DNA of 64,000 bases, from assembly GCA_017621815.1 (NCBI GenBank), contig JAGASK010000011.1, positions 19,465 to 83,464 of the forward strand, given 5' to 3'. A program made the position numbers and the translations under genes. The notes under the pieces are model-generated. The model was not told the DNA's origin and ran no database searches. It worked only from the letters and a program-made list of their open reading frames with translations. Positions 27,043-34,836 of the stretch are shown here, piece by piece. Origin of the DNA: Lachnospiraceae bacterium. Lineage in GTDB: Bacteria; Bacillota; Clostridia; Lachnospirales; Lachnospiraceae. Within the stretch, counting starts at the first letter, position 1; each line of letters begins with the position of its first letter.

Positions 27043-29463
27043 ATGGATAATAAAATATATAAATTAATGAACTGGCCGCGGATTGAAGGAATTATTTACT
27101 CGGAGGAGGACAATCCTCACGAGATATTAGGACCCCATATTGCCGGCAAAAGTACATTGTTTCAGACTTTTCAGCCGGGAGCTGTATCAGTAGATTTAAT
27201 TTTAAAGGATGATAAGAAAAAAAGCATGGAACAGGTAGATGACGCCGGCTTTTTTGCATGCCTGATTCCCGGGAAAATACCTGATGTATACGAATATGAG
27301 GTACACTTTGAGGAAGGCATTACCGAAAGGATAAAGGACGCATACAGATACAGTCCTGTAATGGAACAGAAGGATATTGATAAATGGAATGCCGGTATTT
27401 TTTATGATTCCTATGAGAAGCTGGGAGCACATCCCATGACCCTTGAAGGCGTAGAGGGAACCTGCTTTGCAGTGTGGGCTCCGAATGCAATCCGTGTCAG
27501 CGTGGTTGGAGACTTTAATCATTGGGACGGAAGAAAGCATCCTATGAAGAAAAATCAGGAAAGCGGCATTTTTCAGCTTTTCATACCGGATGTAAAACCG
27601 GGAGATTGTTATAAGTATGAAATTAAATCAAAAGGAGATATTGTCTGTTTAAAGGCTGATCCCTATGCATTTGGCCAACAGATGAGACCTGATACAGCAT
27701 CTGTTGTCAGGGAGCTTTCTTACCAGTGGAAGGACAGCTCCTTTATGAAGGACAGGAAAAAGAAGCAGGTCAAGGATGCACCTGTCAGTGTATACGAACT
27801 TTATCTCGGCTCTTTCTTAAGGGACAAGGATACAGGCGGTTATCTGAATTACAGGGATTTAGCACCTGCAGTGGCTGATTATGTAAAAGAAATGGGATAT
27901 ACCCATGTAGAACTGATGCCGGTTATGGAGCATCCACTGGATGCATCCTGGGGATATCAGGTCATAGGATATTATGCACCCACATCCAGATACGGCAGCG
28001 CAGAAGATTTTATGTATTTTGTGGACACGCTGCATCAGGCCGGAATCGGTGTGATTCTGGACTGGGTACCTGCGCATTTTCCAAGGGACAGCTACGGCCT
28101 TGCAAAATTTGACGGCACCTGTCTTTATGAGCATCTTGACCCCAGACAGGGAGCCCATCCTCATTGGGGAACGTTAATTTATAATTACGGAAGACCCCAG
28201 GTCTCCAATTACTTGATTTCCAATGCGCTTTACTGGGTGGAAAAGTATCATGCAGACGGTATCAGAATGGATGCCGTGGCTTCCATGCTTTACCTTGATT
28301 ACGGTAAAAAGGATGGGGAATGGGTTGCAAATATTTACGGAGGCAATGAAAATCTGGAGGCTGTTGAATTCCTGAAGCATCTGAATTCTATTATGAAAAA
28401 GCGTAATCCCGGTGTCTATATGATTGCGGAAGAATCTACAGCATGGCCCAGGGTTACGGGACAGCTTGAGGATGACGGCCTTGGTTTTGATATGAAATGG
28501 AATATGGGACTTATGAATGATTATCTGACCTATATCGGATATGACCCGTATTTCAGGGCACATCATCATAATGAACTTATCTTCAGCATGATATATGCCT
28601 ACAGCGAAAATTTTATGACCGTATTTTCCCATGATGAAGTAGTACATGGCAAATCCACTATGATTGGTAAAATGCCGGGAGTTAAAGAAGATAAATTCGC
28701 CAATTTACGGCTGACCTACGGCTATATGATGACGCATCCCGGGAAAAAGCTTTTATTTATGGGTCAGGATATTGCCGAATTTAAAGAGTTTGATGAAACA
28801 AGACAGACGGAATGGGGGCTTCTCCAGCAGGAAGAGCATAAGGGCGTTAACAGGCTTATGAAGGACTTAAACCGCCTTTATAAGGAAAAGCCTGCGCTGT
28901 ATGCCAAAGATACCTCTGCTGATGGTTTTGAGTGGATGAATTGTATTTCTCCGGAACGCTGTATGCTTGCGTTTTTAAGGAAAACAGATAAAGCGGAAGA
29001 TACGCTGCTGGTGGTTGCCAATTTTGCCGGAATAGAGCAGAATTTTACCGTGGGCGTGCCTTATGAGGGAAAATATAAAGAGCTTCTGAATACGGATAAC
29101 GGGATTTACGGCGGTAAGAACTGTCAAAAGGCTAAAATGATGGTTTCGGAAGAAGCAGAAGCAGACGGAAGACCGTATTCTGTCAATGTTACCCTGGCGC
29201 CTTTATCTCTTGTTATTTACTCCTATACGCCTTTTACAAAAAAAGAAAAGCTGGAAATGGAAAAAAGGAAAGTAGAAAAAGAAGCCAGAGAACGGGCAAA
29301 AGAAGCAGAGCTTGCCGCACAGAAGGCACAGGAAGAAGTGATGTTGGCGCAAAAAGCTCTGAATGAAGCCGTAAAGAAAGCACAGGAAGCGCAGAAACTG
29401 GCAGAACTTGAATCGGAGAAGGCGAAAAAAGCTGAAGAAGAATTAAAAGCGCTTAAAAAGTAA
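27043..29463 (+). CDS. glgB: 1,4-alpha-glucan branching enzyme with C-terminal coiled-coil extension
   Basis: The 806-residue protein has an N-terminal CBM48-like region, a second carbohydrate-binding module (FAVWAPNAIRVSVVGDFNHWDG), and a GH13 barrel with catalytic residues in GIRMDAVASML (Asp), AEESTAW (Glu) and FSHDEVVHGK (Asp). It introduces alpha-1,6 branches into glycogen. After the usual beta domain the protein continues for about 75 residues of Lys/Glu/Ala-rich helix (EARERAKEAELAAQKAQEE), a strong coiled-coil candidate not typical of GlgB. ATG 27043 follows GGGGG by 6 bases. No other glg gene is in the window. Confidence 0.95.
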   Translation: MDNKIYKLMNWPRIEGIIYSEEDNPHEILGPHIAGKSTLFQTFQPGAVSVDLILKDDKKKSMEQVDDAGFFACLIPGKIPDVYEYEVHFEEGITERIKDAYRYSPVMEQKDIDKWNAGIFYDSYEKLGAHPMTLEGVEGTCFAVWAPNAIRVSVVGDFNHWDGRKHPMKKNQESGIFQLFIPDVKPGDCYKYEIKSKGDIVCLKADPYAFGQQMRPDTASVVRELSYQWKDSSFMKDRKKKQVKDAPVSVYELYLGSFLRDKDTGGYLNYRDLAPAVADYVKEMGYTHVELMPVMEHPLDASWGYQVIGYYAPTSRYGSAEDFMYFVDTLHQAGIGVILDWVPAHFPRDSYGLAKFDGTCLYEHLDPRQGAHPHWGTLIYNYGRPQVSNYLISNALYWVEKYHADGIRMDAVASMLYLDYGKKDGEWVANIYGGNENLEAVEFLKHLNSIMKKRNPGVYMIAEESTAWPRVTGQLEDDGLGFDMKWNMGLMNDYLTYIGYDPYFRAHHHNELIFSMIYAYSENFMTVFSHDEVVHGKSTMIGKMPGVKEDKFANLRLTYGYMMTHPGKKLLFMGQDIAEFKEFDETRQTEWGLLQQEEHKGVNRLMKDLNRLYKEKPALYAKDTSADGFEWMNCISPERCMLAFLRKTDKAEDTLLVVANFAGIEQNFTVGVPYEGKYKELLNTDNGIYGGKNCQKAKMMVSEEAEADGRPYSVNVTLAPLSLVIYSYTPFTKKEKLEMEKRKVEKEARERAKEAELAAQKAQEEVMLAQKALNEAVKKAQEAQKLAELESEKAKKAEEELKALKK

Positions 29464-29481
29464 TTTAAGGAAGGGATTTAT

Positions 29482-30336
29482 GTGAACGAGTTTGAAAATG
29501 TAAATCCGGGAGTAATAGAAAAATTCCTGGAGGAACTGCCGGAAAAAGCATTTCATTTAGGGCTTCGCGTTGTGCTTGCCATTTTAGTTCTTATCATCGG
29601 TTCACAGTTGATTAAACTGATACGAAGTATACTGAAAAAGGCACTGCGGAGAAGCAGAATTGATGAAAGCGCTGTAAGATTCATTGATTCTTTCATGAAA
29701 TACGGCATGTATTTTTTACTGATTATTTTAATTGCATCATGGCTTGGCGTTGATGCAGCCAGTATTATTGCCCTGCTTGGTTCTGCCAGCGTGGCAATAG
29801 GCCTGGCGCTTCAGGGCAGTCTCAGCAATTTTGCGGGAGGAGTGCTGCTTCTGATTCTTAAGCCCTTTACCGTCGGAGATTATATTAAAGACGGTTTAGG
29901 CAATGAAGGAACTGTCAGCGCCATTGATGTTTTTTATACTCAGTTAACTACGCCCGATAATAAAATAATCGTACTTCCCAATGGAACTCTTGCAAACGGC
30001 TGTATTACTAACTATACAAAATGTGAAAAGAGAAGAATTGATGTGGCGGTAGGGATTGCCTATGAAGAGGATATCCGGCATGCCAAAGAAATTCTTTACA
30101 AGGTTTTGCAGGAAGAAGAAGGTATTCTTAAGGAAGAAGACAGGCGTGTGTTTGTGGATAATCTGGCTGACAGTTCCGTTATTTTAAATGTAAGAGGCTG
30201 GGCTGAAAACGAGAATTATTGGGAAACGAAGTGGAGGCTTACCGAAAATATAAAATATGCCCTGGATGAAGCAAAAATCCGCATTCCGTTTCCTCAAATG
30301 GATGTACATGTTTCGGGTAATGAGGAAGAAAAATAA
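29482..30336 (+). CDS. Small-conductance mechanosensitive channel, MscS family
   Basis: The 284-residue protein has three predicted membrane helices, the third being the Gly/Ala-rich pore helix (LGSASVAIGLALQGSLSNFAGGVLLLI), then the cytoplasmic beta domain (FTVGDYIK, PNGTLANGCITNYT). It releases osmolytes on hypo-osmotic shock. The start is GTG 29482, behind AAGGAAGGG; an ATG two bases earlier is out of frame and closes immediately. It follows glgB by 18 bases and is probably co-transcribed. Confidence 0.93.
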   Translation: MNEFENVNPGVIEKFLEELPEKAFHLGLRVVLAILVLIIGSQLIKLIRSILKKALRRSRIDESAVRFIDSFMKYGMYFLLIILIASWLGVDAASIIALLGSASVAIGLALQGSLSNFAGGVLLLILKPFTVGDYIKDGLGNEGTVSAIDVFYTQLTTPDNKIIVLPNGTLANGCITNYTKCEKRRIDVAVGIAYEEDIRHAKEILYKVLQEEEGILKEEDRRVFVDNLADSSVILNVRGWAENENYWETKWRLTENIKYALDEAKIRIPFPQMDVHVSGNEEEK

Positions 30337-30339
30337 TGC

Positions 30340-30368
30340 TTGCCAAAATCTGAGGTTGCCGTTATAAT
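30340..30368 (+). promoter_or_regulatory. Promoter of tRNA-Thr
   Basis: TTGCCA (30340-30345) and a perfect TATAAT (30363-30368) have a 17-base spacer; the tRNA begins 20 bases after the -10. Confidence 0.75.
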
Positions 30369-30387
30369 ATTTTTGTTGTGATAACAA

Positions 30388-30460
30388 GCTGGAATGGCGC
30401 AGTTGGTAGCGCAACTGATTCGTAATCAGTAGGTCGAGGGTTCGAGTCCCTTTTCCAGCT
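30388..30460 (+). tRNA. tRNA-Thr (anticodon CGT)
   Basis: All four arms fold: acceptor GCTGGAA/TTCCAGC, D stem GCGC/GCGC, anticodon stem ACTGA/TCAGT with loop TTCGTAA (anticodon CGT, reading ACG), and T stem GAGGG/CCCTT with loop TTCGAGT. It is 73 bases with discriminator T at 30460; the CCA is not encoded. That discriminator base is also the first plus-strand base of the convergent permease stop codon. Confidence 0.96.
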
Positions 30461-31299
30461 TAAATGGTCAGGCTGTCCTGGCCATTTTTTTTCTTATAAA
30501 GATGCTCGGCAAATTGAATACATTGGTATAAAGCCATGGCAATAACACATAAAATGATGATGGAAGTAATCACCATATTCAGCTGAAAAACCTGTGAACC
30601 GTAAATAATTAAATAGCCAAGGCCTCTTCTGGCGGCAAGAAATTCCCCTATGATAACGCCCACAAGCGCAAGACCGATATTCACCTTCATGTTGCTCAAA
30701 ATAGCAGGAACAGAAGCGGGAAGAACTACTTTTTTTAAGGCGGTAAACCTGCTGCCTCCCAGCGTGTAAATCAATTTCAGTTTTTCTGCATCCACATGCT
30801 TAAAACCTGTATAAAGGCTGATAATGGAACCAAATATGGCAACGGAAATACCTGCCACTATGATGGTATCGATTCCGGTTCCAAGCCATACGATGAACAG
30901 CGGGGCAAGAGCTGATTTCGGAAGGCTGTTTAAAACAACAAGGTAAGGTTCAAATATTTCAGACAATGTCCTGGAATACCATAAAAGGATTGCGGCAAGA
31001 AGGCTGAAAGCTGTGATAAGTGCAAAACTGATTAAGGTTTCCAGAAGAGTAATTCCCGTATTGGAGAAAAAGGAGCCGTCGAAAAGCATTTTAAAAAAGC
31101 AGGAGACAACCATGGAGGGGCTGCTGAAAAAGAAGGTATCTATCAACTCAAGGCGGGCTGCCATTTCCCATATTAACAGGAACAGAAACAGTACAAGAAA
31201 TCTCATCAGAGTAATAAAGTGGTGATGCTGCCTGTGCTTTTTAATATAAAGCTGCTGAGCAGGGGATTCTTTTTGGTTATTTGCTGTTTTCGTATTCAT
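30460..31299 (-). CDS. ABC transporter permease, SsuC/TauC/ThiX-like
   Basis: The 279-residue membrane protein has about six helices and the EAA-type loop YTLGGSRFTALKKVVLPASVPAIL, with VGVIIGEFLAARRGLGYLII as in nitrate/sulfonate/taurine and HMP/thiamine-precursor importers. ATG 31299 has GGAAGGAG upstream and overlaps the ATPase gene by 23 bases. Its stop codon overlaps the last base of tRNA-Thr. The substrate is unknown because no binding-protein gene adjoins. Confidence 0.88.
   Translation of the reverse strand: MNTKTANNQKESPAQQLYIKKHRQHHHFITLMRFLVLFLFLLIWEMAARLELIDTFFFSSPSMVVSCFFKMLFDGSFFSNTGITLLETLISFALITAFSLLAAILLWYSRTLSEIFEPYLVVLNSLPKSALAPLFIVWLGTGIDTIIVAGISVAIFGSIISLYTGFKHVDAEKLKLIYTLGGSRFTALKKVVLPASVPAILSNMKVNIGLALVGVIIGEFLAARRGLGYLIIYGSQVFQLNMVITSIIILCVIAMALYQCIQFAEHLYKKKNGQDSLTI
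30463..30492 (+). terminator. tRNA-Thr terminator inside the end of the convergent permease gene
   Basis: AATGGTCAGG and CCTGGCCATT pair over 10 bp (one U-G) with a CTGT loop, followed by a run of eight T (30485-30492). It begins 3 bases after the tRNA and on the other strand encodes the last permease codons. Confidence 0.85.
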
Positions 31300-32047
31300 C
31301 TGATATCTCCTTCCAAAGTAGTGAAAAATAATCCTTAAATTCAGGTGCGTTCCGTGCAGACAGAAGCGAATCCCCGTCAAGCGTTAATTTAACGGCAATT
31401 TTTCTTTTTACCGTTGCCGGGCGTCTGGACAGTACAATAATTCTGTCCGATAAAGATATGGCTTCTGATAAATCATGGGTAATTAAGACGGCGGTAATTC
31501 CGGATTTTTTTATAATCTGACCAATGTCGTTTGAAACCATAAGCCTGGTCTGGTAGTCCAGGGCGCTGAAAGGTTCATCTAAAAGAAGAAGTTCCGGTTC
31601 CATTACCATGGTCCTGATAAGCGCCGCACGCTGTTTCATTCCACCCGACAATTCTCCGGGTTTTTTATCCTTGAACTTAAATAATCCGTAATCCGAGAGA
31701 AGTTTTAGCGCCAGTTCTTCTTTTTCCTTTGTCAGAGTGCCGTTTATTTCGGGTCCCAACAGTATGTTTTTCAAAATAGTACGCCATTCAAAAAGATGGT
31801 CCTGCTGAAGCATGTATCCAATCTTATTGCTTGCCTGGGCGTCAAGGATGATTTCGCCGGACTGAGGTTTGTTTAAACCGGCAATCAGAGAAAGCAGGGT
31901 GGATTTGCCGCATCCGCTGGGGCCGACAATGGCAACGAATTCTCCTCTGTTTATCTGAAAGGATATATTGGTTAAGGCCTGTGTTTCACCGGTCAGACTA
32001 TGGTAGGAAAAACACACATCCCGGCAGGTTAATATAGGCTGGTTCAT
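31277..32047 (-). CDS. ABC transporter ATP-binding protein, SsuB/TauB-like
   Basis: The 256-residue ATPase has Walker A GPSGCGKST, signature LSGGMKQR, Walker B LLLLDEP and the switch His in LITHDLSEA. GYMLQQDHLFEWRT is typical of the nitrate/taurine subfamily. ATG 32047 follows GGAGGC by 7 bases. It overlaps the permease gene, forming a two-gene unit with a possible promoter at 32065-32093. Confidence 0.9.
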   Translation of the reverse strand: MNQPILTCRDVCFSYHSLTGETQALTNISFQINRGEFVAIVGPSGCGKSTLLSLIAGLNKPQSGEIILDAQASNKIGYMLQQDHLFEWRTILKNILLGPEINGTLTKEKEELALKLLSDYGLFKFKDKKPGELSGGMKQRAALIRTMVMEPELLLLDEPFSALDYQTRLMVSNDIGQIIKKSGITAVLITHDLSEAISLSDRIIVLSRRPATVKRKIAVKLTLDGDSLLSARNAPEFKDYFSLLWKEISDEYENSK

Positions 32048-32064
32048 ATTGATGCCTCCATTCA

Positions 32065-32093
32065 CTTATAGTTTAGTTTATGATTAATCGCAA
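32065..32093 (-). promoter_or_regulatory. Probable promoter of the ABC transporter pair
   Basis: Minus-strand TTGCGA (32093-32088) and TATAAG (32070-32065) are 17 bases apart, close to the ATPase start. Confidence 0.4.
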
Positions 32094-32135
32094 TTTATGT
32101 GTAAAATATGACATAAATAGTTTCTTATAAAAAGA

Positions 32136-32164
32136 TTGAAAACACTGGAAAAATGTGATAGTAT
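32136..32164 (+). promoter_or_regulatory. Promoter of argH
   Basis: TTGAAA (32136-32141) and TAGTAT (32159-32164) with a 17-base spacer, 35 bases before the argH ATG. Confidence 0.55.
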
Positions 32165-32198
32165 CAAATTCAGATTTAATAATTGGAGGAGACTATCT

Positions 32199-33623
32199 AT
32201 GGCTCAGTTATGGGGCGGACGGTTTACGAAAAAGACGGATAAGCTGGTATATGATTTTAATGCATCCATTACTTTCGATAAACGTTTGTTTAAACAGGAT
32301 ATAGAAGGCAGTATTGCTCATGTTGTTATGCTGGAGAAACAGGGAATACTGACCTGTGAAGAAAAAGATGCCATTGTAAAGGGGCTTACCGGCATCAGAA
32401 ATGATGTTGAAGCGGGAAAGCTTATTATTACAGAAGAATATGAAGATATTCACAGCTTTGTGGAAGCGAATCTGATTGAAAGAATAGGAGAAGCAGGCAA
32501 AAAGCTGCATACGGGCAGAAGCAGAAATGATCAGGTAGCGCTTGATATGAAGCTGTATGTCAGAACAGAGGTGATTCAGATTACAGAGCATCTCAAATCT
32601 CTTCTTGAGACACTTCTGGATATTATGGAGAAAAATCTGACCACCTATATGCCGGGGTTTACACATTTGCAGAAAGCCCAGCCTACCACGCTGGCACATC
32701 ATATGAGTGCCTATTTTGAAATGTTCAAAAGGGATATTCTTCGCCTTCAGGATATTTATCAGAGAATGAATTATTGTCCCCTTGGTTCAGGCGCCTTTGC
32801 AGGAACTACGTATCCTTTGGACAGGGCTTATACGGCTTCCCTGCTTGGCTTTGAAGGCCCTACTTTAAACAGCATGGATTCGGTGGCAGACAGAGATTAT
32901 GTGATTGAGTTCCTTGCAGCACTTTCCACAATTATGATGCATTTAAGCAGGTTTTCAGAGGAGATTATTATCTGGAATTCCAATGAATACCGTTTTGTGG
33001 AAATTGATGATGCATTTTCTACCGGAAGCAGTATCATGCCGCAGAAAAAAAATCCTGATATAGCAGAGCTTGTCAGGGGAAAGACAGGCCGTGTTTATGG
33101 AGCTTTAATGAGTATTCTTACCACAATGAAGGGAATTCCGCTTGCCTATAACAAGGACATGCAGGAGGATAAAGAGGTTACCTTTGATGCAATAGATACC
33201 GTAAAGAACTGCCTTGTTTTGTTTAACGGAATGCTGGCTTCCATGAAGTTCCGCAATCAGGTTATGGAAGTGAGCGCCATGAAGGGATTTACCAATGCAA
33301 CTGATGCGGCAGATTATCTGGTAAGCAAAGGCGTTCCTTTCAGAGATGCCCATGGAATCATCGGCAGTCTGGTGCTTTACTGTATAGAAAAAGATACTTC
33401 TATTGATGCTTTAAGTCTTGACGAGTTAAAGGCTGTGAGCCCGGTATTTGAAGCCGATGTTTATGAGGCTGTCAGTTTAAAAACCTGCGTGGAAAAACGT
33501 CTCACGATAGGAGCTCCGGGGAAGAAAGCTATGGAAGAGGTTATCTGCATTGACAGAGAATTTATTAAGAATATCTGGATTAATGAAGACAGCTCCCATG
33601 CGTCAGGTGATGTACAATTTTGA
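32199..33623 (+). CDS. argH: Argininosuccinate lyase
   Basis: The 474-residue fumarase-superfamily enzyme starts MAQLWGGRFTKKTDKLV, with HTGRSRNDQVALD, TPTTLAHH-like AQPTTLAHHMSAY and the signature SSIMPQKKNPD carrying the catalytic Ser loop. It splits argininosuccinate into arginine and fumarate. ATG 32199 follows GGAGGA; the frame extends upstream without similarity. No argG is adjacent. asd follows after 55 bases. Confidence 0.97.
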   Translation: MAQLWGGRFTKKTDKLVYDFNASITFDKRLFKQDIEGSIAHVVMLEKQGILTCEEKDAIVKGLTGIRNDVEAGKLIITEEYEDIHSFVEANLIERIGEAGKKLHTGRSRNDQVALDMKLYVRTEVIQITEHLKSLLETLLDIMEKNLTTYMPGFTHLQKAQPTTLAHHMSAYFEMFKRDILRLQDIYQRMNYCPLGSGAFAGTTYPLDRAYTASLLGFEGPTLNSMDSVADRDYVIEFLAALSTIMMHLSRFSEEIIIWNSNEYRFVEIDDAFSTGSSIMPQKKNPDIAELVRGKTGRVYGALMSILTTMKGIPLAYNKDMQEDKEVTFDAIDTVKNCLVLFNGMLASMKFRNQVMEVSAMKGFTNATDAADYLVSKGVPFRDAHGIIGSLVLYCIEKDTSIDALSLDELKAVSPVFEADVYEAVSLKTCVEKRLTIGAPGKKAMEEVICIDREFIKNIWINEDSSHASGDVQF

Positions 33624-33678
33624 TAAATTCCTGGATTACTTCCAGGTTAGTATATAGGAAAATGAGGAGAAAAGAAAA

Positions 33679-34764
33679 ATGAGTGAAAAATTAAAAGTAG
33701 GTATTTTAGGCGGAACCGGCATGGTAGGACAGAGGTTTATTGCTCTTCTTGAAAATCATCCCTGGTTTGAAGTAACAACAATTGCGGCAAGTCCCCGTTC
33801 AGCAGGTAAGACTTATGAGGAAGCAGTAGGTGACAGATGGAAAATGACAACACCTATGCCGGAAGCGGTGAAGAAAATCGTTGTTATGAATGTAAATGAA
33901 GTGGAAAAGGTTGCTTCCGAAGTTGATTTTGTATTCAGCGCTGTGGATATGACAAAAGATGAAATCAGGAAAATAGAGGAAGATTATGCAAAAACGGAAA
34001 CTCCCGTAGTTTCTAATAATTCAGCTCATCGTTGGACACCGGATGTACCTATGGTAGTACCGGAAATCAATCCTGAGCATTTCAAGGTAATTGAGTTCCA
34101 GAAGAAGAGACTTGGCACTACAAGAGGATTTGTGGCAGTAAAGCCTAACTGTTCAATCCAGAGTTATGCGCCTGTGCTTACCGCATGGAAAGAATTTGAA
34201 CCTTATGAAGTGGTGGCTACCACTTATCAGGCAATTTCAGGTGCAGGCAAAACCTTTAAGGATTGGCCGGAAATGGTTGAAAATATTATTCCCTATATCG
34301 GCGGAGAAGAAGAAAAGAGTGAAAAAGAGCCTTTAAGAATCTGGGGTGAAATTAAGGATGGTGTAATTGTTCCTGCACAGTCACCTGTAATTACCTGCCA
34401 GTGCATCCGTGTTCCGGTGTTAAACGGTCATACGGCAGCTGTATTTGTTAAATTCAGAAAGAGTCCCACCAAGGAGCAGCTGATTGAAAAACTGACAGCT
34501 TTTAAGGGACTTCCTCAGGAACTTGAACTGCCCAGTGCGCCTAAGCAGTTTATCCAGTATCTGGAAGAGGATAACAGGCCTCAGGTCAGTCTCGACGTGG
34601 ATTATGAAAATGGAATGGGCATCAGTGTAGGCCGTATTCGTGAAGACAGCGTATATGACTGGAAATTTGTGGGACTTTCCCATAATACTGTCCGCGGTGC
34701 AGCAGGCGGTGCAGTACTTTGTGCAGAATTATTAAAAGCACAGGGATATATTACTAAAAAGTAA
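33679..34764 (+). CDS. asd: Aspartate-semialdehyde dehydrogenase
   Basis: The 361-residue enzyme has the NADP site GILGGTGMVGQRF, the catalytic Cys158 in KPNCSIQ, and YQAISGAGKTF. It reduces aspartyl phosphate to aspartate semialdehyde for lysine, threonine and methionine. Its length and KPNCSIQ motif fit the archaeal/fungal-like Asd branch rather than the enterobacterial one. AGGAGAAAAG precedes the ATG. A GC-rich hairpin without a T-run follows at 34788-34815. Confidence 0.96.
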   Translation: MSEKLKVGILGGTGMVGQRFIALLENHPWFEVTTIAASPRSAGKTYEEAVGDRWKMTTPMPEAVKKIVVMNVNEVEKVASEVDFVFSAVDMTKDEIRKIEEDYAKTETPVVSNNSAHRWTPDVPMVVPEINPEHFKVIEFQKKRLGTTRGFVAVKPNCSIQSYAPVLTAWKEFEPYEVVATTYQAISGAGKTFKDWPEMVENIIPYIGGEEEKSEKEPLRIWGEIKDGVIVPAQSPVITCQCIRVPVLNGHTAAVFVKFRKSPTKEQLIEKLTAFKGLPQELELPSAPKQFIQYLEEDNRPQVSLDVDYENGMGISVGRIREDSVYDWKFVGLSHNTVRGAAGGAVLCAELLKAQGYITKK

Positions 34765-34787
34765 GAAACAGAAAGTAAAAGGGTAAT

Positions 34788-34815
34788 CGGCACGCAGATG
34801 GGGTACTGCGTGCCG
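34788..34815 (+). other. GC-rich hairpin between asd and the EAL-domain gene
   Basis: CGGCACGCAG and CTGCGTGCCG form a perfect 10-bp stem with an 8-base loop. GTGAGGAAGGG, the ribosome site of the next gene, follows instead of a T-run. It may block mRNA decay, partially attenuate, or act as a factor-dependent stop. Confidence 0.5.
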
Positions 34816-34836
34816 TGAGGAAGGGTATTGTACAGC

